From contig JAFYRK010000027.1 of the NCBI GenBank assembly GCA_017559545.1, positions 1 to 37,236 on the forward strand: a stretch of DNA of 37,236 bases, read 5' to 3'. This DNA comes from Bacteroidales bacterium. GTDB taxonomy: Bacteria; Bacteroidota; Bacteroidia; Bacteroidales; UBA932. Numbering within the stretch: position 1 is the first letter of the stretch; each line of letters begins with the position of its first letter. The translations under genes and the position numbers were made by a program. Below the pieces are notes generated by a model that saw nothing but the letters and a program-made list of their open reading frames with translations, was not told where the DNA came from and ran no database searches. This document shows positions 10,031 through 17,711 of the stretch, in pieces.

Positions 10031-11104
10031 TTATTTATGAAGCTGTTCGAATTCTTTCATGCAGTCCACGAGTGCCTGAACGCTCTCTACCGGACATGCG
10101 TTGTAGATAGATGCACGGAAACCTCCTACCGATCTGTGGCCCTTGATGCCGGTCATGCCCTTCGCCTTTGCGAATGCCATGAACTCGTCCTGTAGGTGCT
10201 CATACCCCTCTGCCATAACGAAGCATACGTTCATGATCGAGCGGTCCTCGACAGCTGCAGTTCCCTTGAATATTGGGTTGCGGTCAATCTCAGCATAGAG
10301 GAGGGCTGCCTTCTCCTTGTTTACCTTGTAGATGGCCTCAACTCCACCCTGCTCCTTGAGCCACTTGAGAGTTTCGTTCATCACGAAGATAGGGAATACC
10401 GGTGGAGTGTTGTACATAGATGCACCATCAATGTGAGTGCGGAGGTCAAGCATTGAAGGAAGGTAGCGCGTAACCTTACCGAGGAGATCCTTCTTCACAA
10501 TGAAGAATGTTACGCCTGCAGGGCCTACGTTCTTCTGTGCACCACCATAGATCATAGCATACTTGCTTACGTCAACCGGACGGCTGAGGATGTCTGAAGA
10601 CATGTCTGCGATGAGTGGAACCGGCGAGTCCATGTCCTCGTGAATCTCTGTTCCGTAGATTGTATTGTTGGTGGTGATGTGGAAGTAGTCGACATCTGTA
10701 GGGATCTCATAACCCTTTGGAATGTAATTGAAAACAGTGTCGGCAGAAGAGGCTACTGCGTATGCGTTACCGAGGCCCTTTGCCTCTTTGAGAGCCTTCT
10801 TAGCCCATACGCCTGTCTCAAGGTATGCAGCCTTGTTCTCAAGGAAGTTCATTGCTACATAGAGGAAGCCCATGCTTGCTCCGCCACCGAGGAAGAGAAT
10901 TTCATAGTCTTCTGGAATGTTGAGGAGCTCTCTCCAAAGTGCACGGCACTCATCCATTACTGCGTCCCACTCCTTAGTTCTGTGGGAGATCGAGATTACA
11001 GGGATACCTGTGCCTTTGAAATCCTTCAGCGCCTCGATTGCGTTATCGATAGCCTGCTGAGGCAGAACGCATGGTCCTGCAGTGAAGTTGTGAACTTGTT
11101 TCAT
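10031..11104 (-). CDS. serC: phosphoserine aminotransferase
   Basis: PLP enzyme that turns 3-phosphohydroxypyruvate and glutamate into phosphoserine (also acts in pyridoxine synthesis in some bacteria). The 357 residues begin with the family hallmark [11 protein letters not shown] and show [10 protein letters not shown], the phosphate-cup region [11 protein letters not shown] and the PLP lysine in [12 protein letters not shown]. Full length. First gene of the serC-serA-DUF1015 cluster. I see no clear TAnnTTTG promoter in the 92 bases upstream, which hold a large hairpin. Confidence 0.96.
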   Translation of the reverse strand: MKQVHNFTAGPCVLPQQAIDNAIEALKDFKGTGIPVISISHRTKEWDAVMDECRALWRELLNIPEDYEILFLGGGASMGFLYVAMNFLENKAAYLETGVWAKKALKEAKGLGNAYAVASSADTVFNYIPKGYEIPTDVDYFHITTNNTIYGTEIHEDMDSPVPLIADMSSDILSRPVDVSKYAMIYGGAQKNVGPAGVTFFIVKKDLLGKVTRYLPSMLDLRTHIDGASMYNTPPVFPIFVMNETLKWLKEQGGVEAIYKVNKEKAALLYAEIDRNPIFKGTAAVEDRSIMNVCFVMAEGYEHLQDEFMAFAKAKGMTGIKGHRSVGGFRASIYNACPVESVQALVDCMKEFEQLHK

Positions 11105-11139
11105 TGTTATTGGTATAGTTTTGTGTTTTCTTAAATACG

Positions 11140-11182
11140 TTTCGGGTCGTAGATTACGTTTTGTAATCGATACGACCCGAAA
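11140..11182 (-). terminator. large hairpin between pyrI and serC
   Basis: An inverted repeat with an 18-bp stem: 11140-11151 with 11171-11182 and 11152-11157 with 11163-11168, a 2-base bulge and a 5-base loop. It lies between the pyrI stop and the serC start. The T-tract after it is weak on the minus strand, so it is either a terminator for pyrBI or a leader structure for serC. Confidence 0.6.
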
Positions 11183-11196
11183 GATAATAATTTATT

Positions 11197-11649
11197 TTAT
11201 AATGCGTGCTTTATGCTGGATATTTTTTCACAATAATGACATTTGAGTGATATTTTGTCATTGTCTTGTATGGTTGCGAACTTTGTCTTTATCGGCTGGT
11301 GGTTGGTCACGCACTTAGGATTCTTGCATCTTGCAATCCCTATAACTTCCGCAGGGGTCTCAAGGGTCTTCTTTTCTACGACTTTGAAGTCCCTGATGAC
11401 ATTGACGGTTGCCTTAGGGGCGATCAATGCAAGTTTGTTCAGATCCTCGTCTTCGAAGAACTTGTCTGCAATCTTGATGATGCCTTTCTTGCCGTGAAGC
11501 TTGCTGGCGAGGTTGATTCCGATGGTGATCTGACTTTCAACATCCTTTAGATCAAGAAGGTCAAGAGCCTTATATACATATTCCGCAGGGATGTGGTCCA
11601 ATACGGTACCGTTCTCCAATGCGCTTACTACTAATTCTTTGTGTGACAT
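11197..11649 (-). CDS. pyrI: aspartate carbamoyltransferase regulatory chain
   Basis: Regulatory subunit of aspartate transcarbamoylase; binds CTP/ATP and sets the activity of the PyrB catalytic trimers. The 150 residues have the nucleotide-binding N-terminal domain and a C-terminal zinc domain with all four Cys: C108, C113 (CKNPKC), C137 and C140 (CHYC). Full length. It follows pyrB by 7 bases, so the two chains are made together and the enzyme should be the allosteric dodecamer type. Confidence 0.96.
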   Translation of the reverse strand: MSHKELVVSALENGTVLDHIPAEYVYKALDLLDLKDVESQITIGINLASKLHGKKGIIKIADKFFEDEDLNKLALIAPKATVNVIRDFKVVEKKTLETPAEVIGIARCKNPKCVTNHQPIKTKFATIQDNDKISLKCHYCEKISSIKHAL

Positions 11650-11656
11650 AATCGTG

Positions 11657-12571
11657 TTATTTTAAAGGACGGTAACCCAATAGATATGAAATGATGGCCA
11701 TGCGGACGTAGAGACCGTTCTCTGCCTGCTTGAAATAGTATGCGTACTTTGTCTCGTCAACATCCTGGTCAATTTCTGTAACTCGTGGAAGCGGGTGCAG
11801 GATCTTCATGTTGTCCCTGACGTTTTCGAGCATGGCTGCGTTCAGTGTATATACATCTTTTACGCGCTCGTATTCCATAGGGTCAGTAAATCTCTCCTGC
11901 TGCACGCGTGTCATATATAATATGTCGCAATCGTTCAAATATGCGTCCAGCGAGTCAGTCTCAATGTATTCTATGCCGCTTTTGTCAAGGAAGTCCTTGT
12001 ACTCCCTAGGCATCTTGAGCTCTTCCGGAGCCGTGAAGACGAACTTAGGGTTGAAGTGGGACATGGCCTGAAGGAGAGAGTGGGTGGTGCGGCCGTATTT
12101 GAGGTCGCCGACCATGTTGATTGTGAGTCCTTCCAGCGTACCTTGAGTCTGGAGTATCGAGTAGAGGTCGAGCAATGTCTGTGATGGGTGCTGGTTTGCG
12201 CCGTCACCTGCGTTCACAACTGGAACCCTGGCGACCTCGGACGCATAACGCGAACTTCCTTCGAGAGGGTGACGCATTACGATCATATCCACATAGTTGT
12301 CGACCATCTTGATGGTATCCTTGAGTGTTTCGCCTTTACTCTGGCTGGTGTTTGTTGCATCTGAGAATCCGATCACTTTTGCACCGAGGCGGTTAATGGC
12401 AGTCTCGAAGCTGAGTCTGGTTCTTGTAGATGGCTCGAAGAAAAGGCTTGCGATTACCTTGCCTTCAAGGAATTTCTGCTCTCTGTTCTGCTCGAACTCC
12501 CTTGCGGTTTCGAGTACATGCAGGATCTCCTCCTTGGTGAAATCCCTGATTGAAATCAAACTTTTGGCCAT
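11657..12571 (-). CDS. pyrB: aspartate carbamoyltransferase catalytic chain
   Basis: Commits carbamoyl phosphate and aspartate to pyrimidine synthesis. The 304 residues carry the carbamoyl-phosphate motif [13 protein letters not shown], the SKGETLKDT loop, the HPSQTLLDL block and, near the C-terminus, [11 protein letters not shown]. Full length. pyrI follows at once. The upstream region (12572-12994) is unusual: two tandem 138/139-bp repeats and a hairpin run separate pyrB from yigZ. I cannot see a classical promoter there, so the pyrBI start site may lie in the repeats or transcription may come from yigZ. Confidence 0.97.
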   Translation of the reverse strand: MAKSLISIRDFTKEEILHVLETAREFEQNREQKFLEGKVIASLFFEPSTRTRLSFETAINRLGAKVIGFSDATNTSQSKGETLKDTIKMVDNYVDMIVMRHPLEGSSRYASEVARVPVVNAGDGANQHPSQTLLDLYSILQTQGTLEGLTINMVGDLKYGRTTHSLLQAMSHFNPKFVFTAPEELKMPREYKDFLDKSGIEYIETDSLDAYLNDCDILYMTRVQQERFTDPMEYERVKDVYTLNAAMLENVRDNMKILHPLPRVTEIDQDVDETKYAYYFKQAENGLYVRMAIISYLLGYRPLK

Positions 12572-12579
12572 ACTTATTA

Positions 12580-12899
12580 TGTTGTTTTTATGTTTGTCGT
12601 CTACTTACTCTGTCACTCTATTTCCGGTCGTGCAGAGTATGTCCAATTTTACTACGTTACCCACCTCCTAAATCCTCCTCCTCGGGAGGAGGACTTACCA
12701 TCGCTTCGCTCCAAGTATGTTGTTTTTATGTTTGTCGTCTACTTACTCTGTTACTCTATTTCTAGTCGTGCAGAGTATGTCCATTCCATACTACGTTACC
12801 CACCTCCTAAATCCTCCTCCTCGGGAGGAAGACTTACCATCGCTTCGCTCCAAGTATGTTGTTTTTATGTTTGTCCGTTTGTTTACTCTGTATGAGTTT
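12580..12899. repeat. two tandem 138/139-bp repeats plus a partial third
   Basis: Unit 1 is 12580-12717 and unit 2 is 12718-12856; they differ at only a handful of positions plus a 2-3-base indel region. A partial third copy starts at 12857 (TGTTGTTTTTATGTTTGTC) and fades by about 12899. Each unit carries an internal palindrome of the type CCTCCTCCTCGGGAGGAGG and ends with ATCGCTTCGCTCCAAGTA. The ORFs here exist only because the repeats lack stops. The block forms the 5' leader or upstream region of pyrB. Confidence 0.9.
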
Positions 12900-12906
12900 G
12901 ACCCCC

Positions 12907-13006
12907 TGTCACTTAGTGACATCCCCAAAGGGGAACTTCGCCCCTGCCCGGGGCGGACCACAAAAGTTGAACTTTTGGGTCTGAGGAAATCTAATCAGAT
13001 TTCCTC
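12907..13006. repeat. run of consecutive hairpins at the yigZ 3' end
   Basis: Five inverted repeats in a row: TGTCAC-TTA-GTGACA (12907-12921), TCCCC-AAA-GGGGA (12922-12934), CGCCCC-TGCCC-GGGGCG (12939-12955), CAAAAGTT/AACTTTTG (12961-12977) and a 10-bp stem 12983-12992/12997-13006. The last includes the yigZ stop codon and may act as its terminator on the minus strand. The run aligns with 29862-29934, with paired base changes that keep the stems. Confidence 0.85.
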
Positions 13007-13609
13007 TACCCGACATCCCTCAACGTCTGCCATCCTTTCGAGGAAGGTGTCGATCTGTGAGAGACGGACTTTGGTTTCAAGGCTGCATTCCATATCAAAC
13101 TGCTGGTTCTTCTGTTCCAGTCCCATGTCTTTGAACACCTTCATCACACTGTTCATCGCCATGTAACCAAAATGTACTCGGTACATCTTGGAGGCTATCT
13201 TCTCCACGATCTCTGCATTTGCAATCGCATCTGCCGTTGCTGTCTTATACGCCCTTATGAGTCCGGGAATGCCAAGCTTGATGCCGCCGAAATACCTGAC
13301 CACTACCACGAGGATGTCGCTGAGCTCATTGGAATCGATCTGTCCCAGCACCGGCCTTCCGGATGAGCCTGAAGGCTCTCCGTCGTCGTTTGCCCTGAAC
13401 TTGTCGCCCAGATATCCCAGTCTATATGCAAATACATGATGCCTCGCGTCGTAGTACTCCTTCTTGAGCGCTGCGACGATTTCCTTTACTTCTTCTTCTG
13501 TTTCAACGGGATAAGCATGGGCAATGAAACGGCTTCCATTGTCCTTGAACAAGCCCCTTGATTCGGCGGCTATGCTCTTGTAAGAATCTCGGATCTGAGT
13601 GTTGTCCAT
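12995..13609 (-). CDS. yigZ: YigZ/IMPACT family protein
   Basis: A 204-residue protein of the YigZ/IMPACT (UPF0029) family. The N-terminal domain has the hallmarks KEEYYDARHHVFAYRLG-like sequence, DDGEPSGSSGRPVL and VVVVRYFGGIKLGIPGLIRAY (ribosomal S5 domain 2-like fold), followed by the small C-terminal ferredoxin-like domain. Members are linked to translation or to nucleic-acid and peptide binding; the molecular job is not settled. I start at ATG 13609: the longer reading begins at a TTG (13621) that falls in a TAATTTTG promoter box (13619-13626, minus). The stop codon sits inside a 10-bp hairpin. Confidence 0.9.
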   Translation of the reverse strand: MDNTQIRDSYKSIAAESRGLFKDNGSRFIAHAYPVETEEEVKEIVAALKKEYYDARHHVFAYRLGYLGDKFRANDDGEPSGSSGRPVLGQIDSNELSDILVVVVRYFGGIKLGIPGLIRAYKTATADAIANAEIVEKIASKMYRVHFGYMAMNSVMKVFKDMGLEQKNQQFDMECSLETKVRLSQIDTFLERMADVEGCRVEEI

Positions 13610-13618
13610 ACCGAAAAT

Positions 13619-13650
13619 CAAAATTAGTCATTTTGCAGAAATAAATGAAA
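13619..13650 (-). promoter_or_regulatory. likely yigZ promoter
   Basis: On the minus strand, TAATTTTG (13626-13619) matches the TAnnTTTG -7 box, with a near -33 box TTTC (13650-13647) 20 bases upstream. The implied leader is only a few bases before ATG 13609, so the mRNA would be nearly leaderless. Confidence 0.5.
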
Positions 13651-13692
13651 TTTTTTTGATTCCCTTCTGCCCAATCGGAATTTGCTGTGCCG

Positions 13693-13759
13693 CGTAAGTG
13701 GCTGAGTCATAATTAAATAGCTATATGTCCTGCCTTCCTTGCCATGCAGGACACTTACG
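13693..13759. other. nested inverted repeat in the yigZ / acidic-protein intergenic region
   Basis: The 307-bp divergent gap between yigZ and the gene at 13917 holds no gene that I can support. It holds an outer inverted repeat CGTAAGTG (13693-13700) / CACTTACG (13752-13759) enclosing GTCCTGC (13727-13733) / GCAGGAC (13746-13752). It may be an operator or a small structured RNA, or a decayed mobile repeat; no function can be assigned. Confidence 0.4.
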
Positions 13760-13826
13760 TAAAGTGCTGTGGGATAAACTATTATGTGAAACGCAGAAAG
13801 ACTCAATGCTGTTCGTTTCTCAAAAT

Positions 13827-13859
13827 TTTGTCAACGAAAAGAAAAATTTATTATCTTTG
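13827..13859 (+). promoter_or_regulatory. promoter of the gene at 13917
   Basis: TTTG at 13827-13830, 21 bases, TATCTTTG at 13852-13859: full match to the Bacteroidota promoter. Expected leader ~50 nt before ATG 13917. It probably also drives miaA, which follows at once. Confidence 0.8.
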
Positions 13860-13916
13860 ACTTCGCTTCTAGGGTACTGGAGGCTATTTTTATGTGATTA
13901 TCAATTCTAACTGTCT

Positions 13917-14456
13917 ATGATACTGAAATATAAGGTTTCCCTTCCTGGAATCAAGGGTTTTGCGCGTGTCTATGAGGTAAAGGACACATCTTCGCTTTAT
14001 AGTTTACATAAACAGATGAGGGCCGATATGGACTTCCCTCAGGATCAGGTGGTACTCTTCAAGTCATTCGATGCATACGGAGATGTGGCAGCGCGCTACA
14101 GCGTGTTTCAGGATTTCGGGTTTGGAACAATTGACCATGTGACAGCAGGTCAGTGTCACAAGAGGGGAGAGGATAAGTTCATATATTTCTACGACACTAC
14201 CAATGTAAAGAGTGTCATCGTGACATTTGACGGTACGGGTGAGGAACGTCCGCATGCAATCTATCCGCTTCTGGTAGAGACAAAGGGACCTAATCCTATA
14301 GAGTTTGAAAACGGCTATGTTGCTTTTGAGGATCTTCCGGACGATAAGAAGAAGGATCCGGATGATGATGATTTTGAAGATGACGACATCGAGGATGACG
14401 AGGACGAGGGCGACGACGAGACAGAGGAGATTTACGGAGACGATGATGACGAATAA
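13917..14456 (+). CDS. pRiA4b ORF-3-like protein with acidic tail
   Basis: A 179-residue soluble protein. The N-terminal ~130 residues (ILKYKVSLPGIKGFARVYEV, then SVFQDFGFG and KFIYFYDTTNVKSVIVTF) resemble the plasmid pRiA4b ORF-3 / IS1096-passenger family seen in many Bacteroidota chromosomes, often annotated after a mobile element although no transposase lies here. The last ~45 residues are almost all Asp/Glu (DDDDFEDDDIEDDEDEGDD). Function unknown; the acidic tail could mimic DNA or bind basic proteins, which is conjecture. It shares a promoter with miaA, 30 bases downstream; the gap between them is filled by a dispersed repeat. Confidence 0.65.
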   Translation: MILKYKVSLPGIKGFARVYEVKDTSSLYSLHKQMRADMDFPQDQVVLFKSFDAYGDVAARYSVFQDFGFGTIDHVTAGQCHKRGEDKFIYFYDTTNVKSVIVTFDGTGEERPHAIYPLLVETKGPNPIEFENGYVAFEDLPDDKKKDPDDDDFEDDDIEDDEDEGDDETEEIYGDDDDE

Positions 14457-14459
14457 TCT

Positions 14460-14486
14460 GTCATCTTGAGCGAAGTCGAGAGATCT
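14460..14486 (+). repeat. dispersed hairpin repeat forming the miaA leader
   Basis: A 27-bp element (GTCATCTTGAGCGAAGTCGA then GAGATCT) that ends exactly at the miaA ATG, 3 bases after the previous stop. It aligns with 23341-23367 in metG; the differences CC to TT and G to A sit in its stem arms (ATCT/AGAT here, ATCCC/GGGAT there). The GAGAGA in it is the only purine-rich stretch that could serve as the miaA ribosome-binding site. Confidence 0.75.
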
Positions 14487-15401
14487 ATGAAGAAGTTGGT
14501 GATAATATTGGGCCCGACAGCTGTAGGCAAGACCGACTACAGCATCGAACTGGCACTCAAATATGGATCTCCTGTGATTTCCTGCGACTCCCGTCAGATA
14601 TATAAGGAAATGACTATAGGCACAGCCGTGCCTTCTGCTGAGCAGCTTGCCGCTGTTCAGCATTATTTTATCCATTCCCATACGGTAGAGCAGCTTTATA
14701 CTGCCGGCAAATATGAGGTTGAGGCACTGGAACTTATAAATCGTCTGTTTGACCAGGGTCATGAGACCCTTGTTATGGCAGGAGGTTCCGGATTCTATGT
14801 GGATGCCTTGGTTAATGGTCTTGATGACTTTCCGGCTGCTGACCTCAAGCTTCGCGAGGAGTTGACGACGCGCTTGCGTGAAGAGGGAGTCGAGTCTCTT
14901 AGGATGGATCTGCAAAAGCTTGATCCTGAAAGCTATGCATCAATAGATATCGCAAACGGTCAGAGGGTTGTTCGCGCACTTGAAGTCTGCCTGATGACAG
15001 GTAAACCCTTCTCTTCCTTCAAGACAGAAACCCGTAAGCAGCGCGACTTCGAGATTGAAAAGATCGGCTTGACAAGACCTCGTGATGTCCTGTATGACAG
15101 GTGCAACAGACGTGTTCTCCAGATGATAGATGAGGGTCTTGTCGAGGAAGTCCGTTCGCTGACAGAATATCGTGATTTAGCTGCCCTTCAGACTGTTGGT
15201 TATAAGGAAATCTTTGATTGGTTCGATTATCTGGATGGCAAGGTCTCAACGGAAGGCTGGACTCCGACAACTCCAGGTGATGGTCCTGTGACCACATTGG
15301 ACCGTGCAGTTGAGCTTATTCAGCGTAATACCAGACACTACGCAAAGCGCCAGCTTGCATACTGGCGCCGCGATAAGGATATTAAGTGGCTTGAACTTTA
15401 G
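14487..15401 (+). CDS. miaA: tRNA dimethylallyltransferase
   Basis: Adds an isopentenyl group to N6 of A37 in tRNAs that read codons starting with U. The 304-residue product starts MKKLVIILGPTAVGKTDYSI with the P-loop GPTAVGKT, followed by ISCDSRQIYKEMTIGTA (catalytic Asp and substrate contact), MAGGSGFYVDAL, and in the C-terminal part LQTVGYKEIF and TRHYAKRQLAYWRRD. Full length. I use ATG 14487; a longer reading from a TTG at 14466 would be coded by the dispersed repeat. The stop overlaps the convergent recQ stop by 4 bases. Confidence 0.96.
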   Translation: MKKLVIILGPTAVGKTDYSIELALKYGSPVISCDSRQIYKEMTIGTAVPSAEQLAAVQHYFIHSHTVEQLYTAGKYEVEALELINRLFDQGHETLVMAGGSGFYVDALVNGLDDFPAADLKLREELTTRLREEGVESLRMDLQKLDPESYASIDIANGQRVVRALEVCLMTGKPFSSFKTETRKQRDFEIEKIGLTRPRDVLYDRCNRRVLQMIDEGLVEEVRSLTEYRDLAALQTVGYKEIFDWFDYLDGKVSTEGWTPTTPGDGPVTTLDRAVELIQRNTRHYAKRQLAYWRRDKDIKWLEL

Positions 15402-17602
15402 TTTGCTACCTCACACAAGAACTTGATACGGACGAGTCTGACCTCAAACTCGTCAAAGTCATCTCTGAGGTCTTCCATTATTACAGCCAGGTCGTCTGAC
15501 TCTGCCTCATCGTGGAGGTAGTCGTAGATATCTTCTATCACATCCTCGTCAAGGGTCTGTTCCAGATAGTAGTCGAGGTTAAGGGTTGTTCCGGAATATA
15601 CAATTGCTTCGATTTCATCAAGCAATTCCTCCATTTCCATCTTTCGGTTATCCGCAATATCTTCCAGAGGAATACGTCTGTCAATGCTTTGGATTATATA
15701 GACTTTGTTGACAGACTTGTTGACGATTGATTTCATCACAAAGTCGTCAGGACGAATTATGTCGTTTTCCTCAACATACTTGGCAATCAGCTCTACGAAA
15801 GGCTTTCCGAACTTCTTTGCCTTGCCTTCTCCGACACCTTGGCAGTTCTTCAGCTCGTCGCAGCTGACAGGATACATTATGGACATGTCTTCCAGCGATG
15901 GATCGCCGAAGATTACCCATGGCTGCAGACCTTTCTTGCGTGCGACATCCCTGCGAAGATCCTTGAGCATGGCCAGCAGGGTCGGATCTCCTCCGCCGCC
16001 ACCTCGCGCTGCCGCTGCAGCAGCTGCTGTGTCATCGTCGTCGTCCTCACCCTCTGCGAACTCTCGGTCTTCGGTGAGCATGAGCTCATAAGGATTCTCA
16101 AAGAATGCGCGTCCGAGATCGCTCACGGAAATAAGTCCGTAAGCTTCAATGTCTTTATGGAAGAAATGCAGTACAAGACCCTGATGGATCACTGCGTTCC
16201 AGAATTTAGATGAATGATCCTTGCCTGCCCCGAACAGCTCGAGCTTGTCGTGGTGGTAAGATTTGATTATGGAATTCATCTCTCCGGTAAGGATGTTCGC
16301 CAGGTGCTCCATCTTGAAACGCTCCGGCAGGGACTCTATGAGCTCGATGACCATCGCCATCTCCTCTCGTCCGTCAAACTGCTTCTTAGGGTGCAGACAG
16401 TTGTCGCATGCACCACAATTTTCAACATGATAGTCTTCTCCGAAATAGCTCAGCAGCAGTTTTCTTCGGCATGAGTTCGATTCGGCGTATGCTACGGTTT
16501 CCATAAGCAACTGTTTGCCGATCTCCTGTTCGGCAATCGGTTTGCCCTGCATGAACTTTTCGAGTTTCTGTATGTCCTTGTAGCTGTAGAATGTGATGCA
16601 CTGTCCTTCGCGACCGTCACGACCGGCGCGTCCGGTTTCCTGATAGTAGCCTTCGATGCTCTTAGGTATGTCGTAGTGAATCACGAATCTTACGTCCGGC
16701 TTGTCTATACCCATGCCGAATGCAATAGTCGCTACGATGACGTCAACTTCCTCCATCAGGAACTTGTCCTGGTTGTCGGCACGTGTCCTGGCATCCAGTC
16801 CGGCATGGTAAGGCGCTGCCTTTATGCCGTTGATGTTCAATAGCTCGGCAAGTTCCTCCACCTTTTTTCTGCTCAGACAGTATATGATACCTGACTTGCC
16901 TGGGTTATTGCGTATGTATTTGATGATATCTCTCTTCGGATCGGACTTGTCCCTTATTTCATAATAAAGGTTAGGTCTGTTGAAGGATGACTTGAATATG
17001 GTGGCATCCGGCATGCCGAGGTTCTTGAGGATGTCGCTCTGCACTTTCGGAGTTGCGGTTGCGGTAAGTGCTATGATAGGAGCGAGTCCGATTTCCTCTA
17101 CGATATTTCTGATTCTTCTGTATTCGGGACGGAAGTCGTGTCCCCATTCGGAAATACAATGCGCCTCGTCCACTGCGTAGAACGAAATCTTGATCTCCTT
17201 CAGCATTGCAACGTTTTCCGCTTTGGTAAGAGACTCCGGTGCTACATATAGAAGCTTGGTTGCGCCGGAAAGCAGGTCTTTTCTTACTTCTGCAATCTGA
17301 GCCTTGTTCAATGATGAGTTCAGGAAGTGTGCAATGCCGTCGTTTCCAGCAACGAATCCACGTATGGCGTCGACCTGGTTCTTCATCAGAGCGATCAGAG
17401 GCGATATGACTATGGCTGTGCCTTCCATCACAAGTGCAGGCAGTTGGTAGCAAAGGGACTTGCCTCCTCCTGTAGGCATAAGGACGAATGCGTTATTCTT
17501 GTCGACAAGATGCTTTATAATGCGCTCCTGGTCGGCCTTGAAGGAGTCGAAGCCAAAGAACTCCTTCAGTTTTGCATGCAGTACAGATGAGTCGATAGCC
17601 AT
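15398..17602 (-). CDS. recQ: ATP-dependent DNA helicase RecQ
   Basis: A 3'-5' superfamily 2 helicase for recombination and fork repair, 734 residues. In order: Q-motif (FGFDSFKADQE), Walker A MPTGGGKS (~42-49), DEAH box (145-148) with the aromatic loop CISEWGHDFRPEYR, motifs V-VI (GIDKPDVRFVIHYDIPKS, QETGRAGRDG), the zinc Cys set (CRRKLLLSYFGE, CGACDNC), a winged-helix RQC domain, then an HRDC-type segment (~545-615). A low-complexity DDDDDTAAAAAAARGGGGG stretch separates RQC from HRDC. The C-terminal ~110 residues are acidic and of unknown role. Its stop overlaps that of miaA with no terminator between. Confidence 0.95.
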   Translation of the reverse strand: MAIDSSVLHAKLKEFFGFDSFKADQERIIKHLVDKNNAFVLMPTGGGKSLCYQLPALVMEGTAIVISPLIALMKNQVDAIRGFVAGNDGIAHFLNSSLNKAQIAEVRKDLLSGATKLLYVAPESLTKAENVAMLKEIKISFYAVDEAHCISEWGHDFRPEYRRIRNIVEEIGLAPIIALTATATPKVQSDILKNLGMPDATIFKSSFNRPNLYYEIRDKSDPKRDIIKYIRNNPGKSGIIYCLSRKKVEELAELLNINGIKAAPYHAGLDARTRADNQDKFLMEEVDVIVATIAFGMGIDKPDVRFVIHYDIPKSIEGYYQETGRAGRDGREGQCITFYSYKDIQKLEKFMQGKPIAEQEIGKQLLMETVAYAESNSCRRKLLLSYFGEDYHVENCGACDNCLHPKKQFDGREEMAMVIELIESLPERFKMEHLANILTGEMNSIIKSYHHDKLELFGAGKDHSSKFWNAVIHQGLVLHFFHKDIEAYGLISVSDLGRAFFENPYELMLTEDREFAEGEDDDDDTAAAAAAARGGGGGDPTLLAMLKDLRRDVARKKGLQPWVIFGDPSLEDMSIMYPVSCDELKNCQGVGEGKAKKFGKPFVELIAKYVEENDIIRPDDFVMKSIVNKSVNKVYIIQSIDRRIPLEDIADNRKMEMEELLDEIEAIVYSGTTLNLDYYLEQTLDEDVIEDIYDYLHDEAESDDLAVIMEDLRDDFDEFEVRLVRIKFLCEVAN

Positions 17603-17637
17603 AGGTTTAATGTTTTGACTTACTAAGTTAAGTAAAT

Positions 17638-17670
17638 ATTGAGGAGAAATCCAAAAAAAGATTATCTTTG
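17638..17670 (+). promoter_or_regulatory. promoter of the FKBP lipoprotein gene
   Basis: ATTG (17638-17641), 21 bases, TATCTTTG (17663-17670): exact -7 and 3 of 4 at -33 of the Bacteroidota promoter. The leader would be ~37 nt, A-rich, before ATG 17712. Confidence 0.75.
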
Positions 17671-17711
17671 CGAGTCCATTTTAAAAAACTTAAACAATAA
17701 AATAATAAAAA

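Noticed and set aside
12580-12899. CRISPR array
   Set aside because: Units are 138-139 bp and directly adjoining, with no short repeat/unique spacer pattern and no cas genes.
12550-13166. Several overlapping plus-strand ORFs upstream of pyrB
   Set aside because: They read through the tandem repeats (the same LLNPPPREEDLPSLRSKYVV-like peptide recurs) and run antisense into yigZ.
14064-14915. 283-residue minus-strand ORF
   Set aside because: Antisense to the acidic protein and miaA, no recognisable domain.
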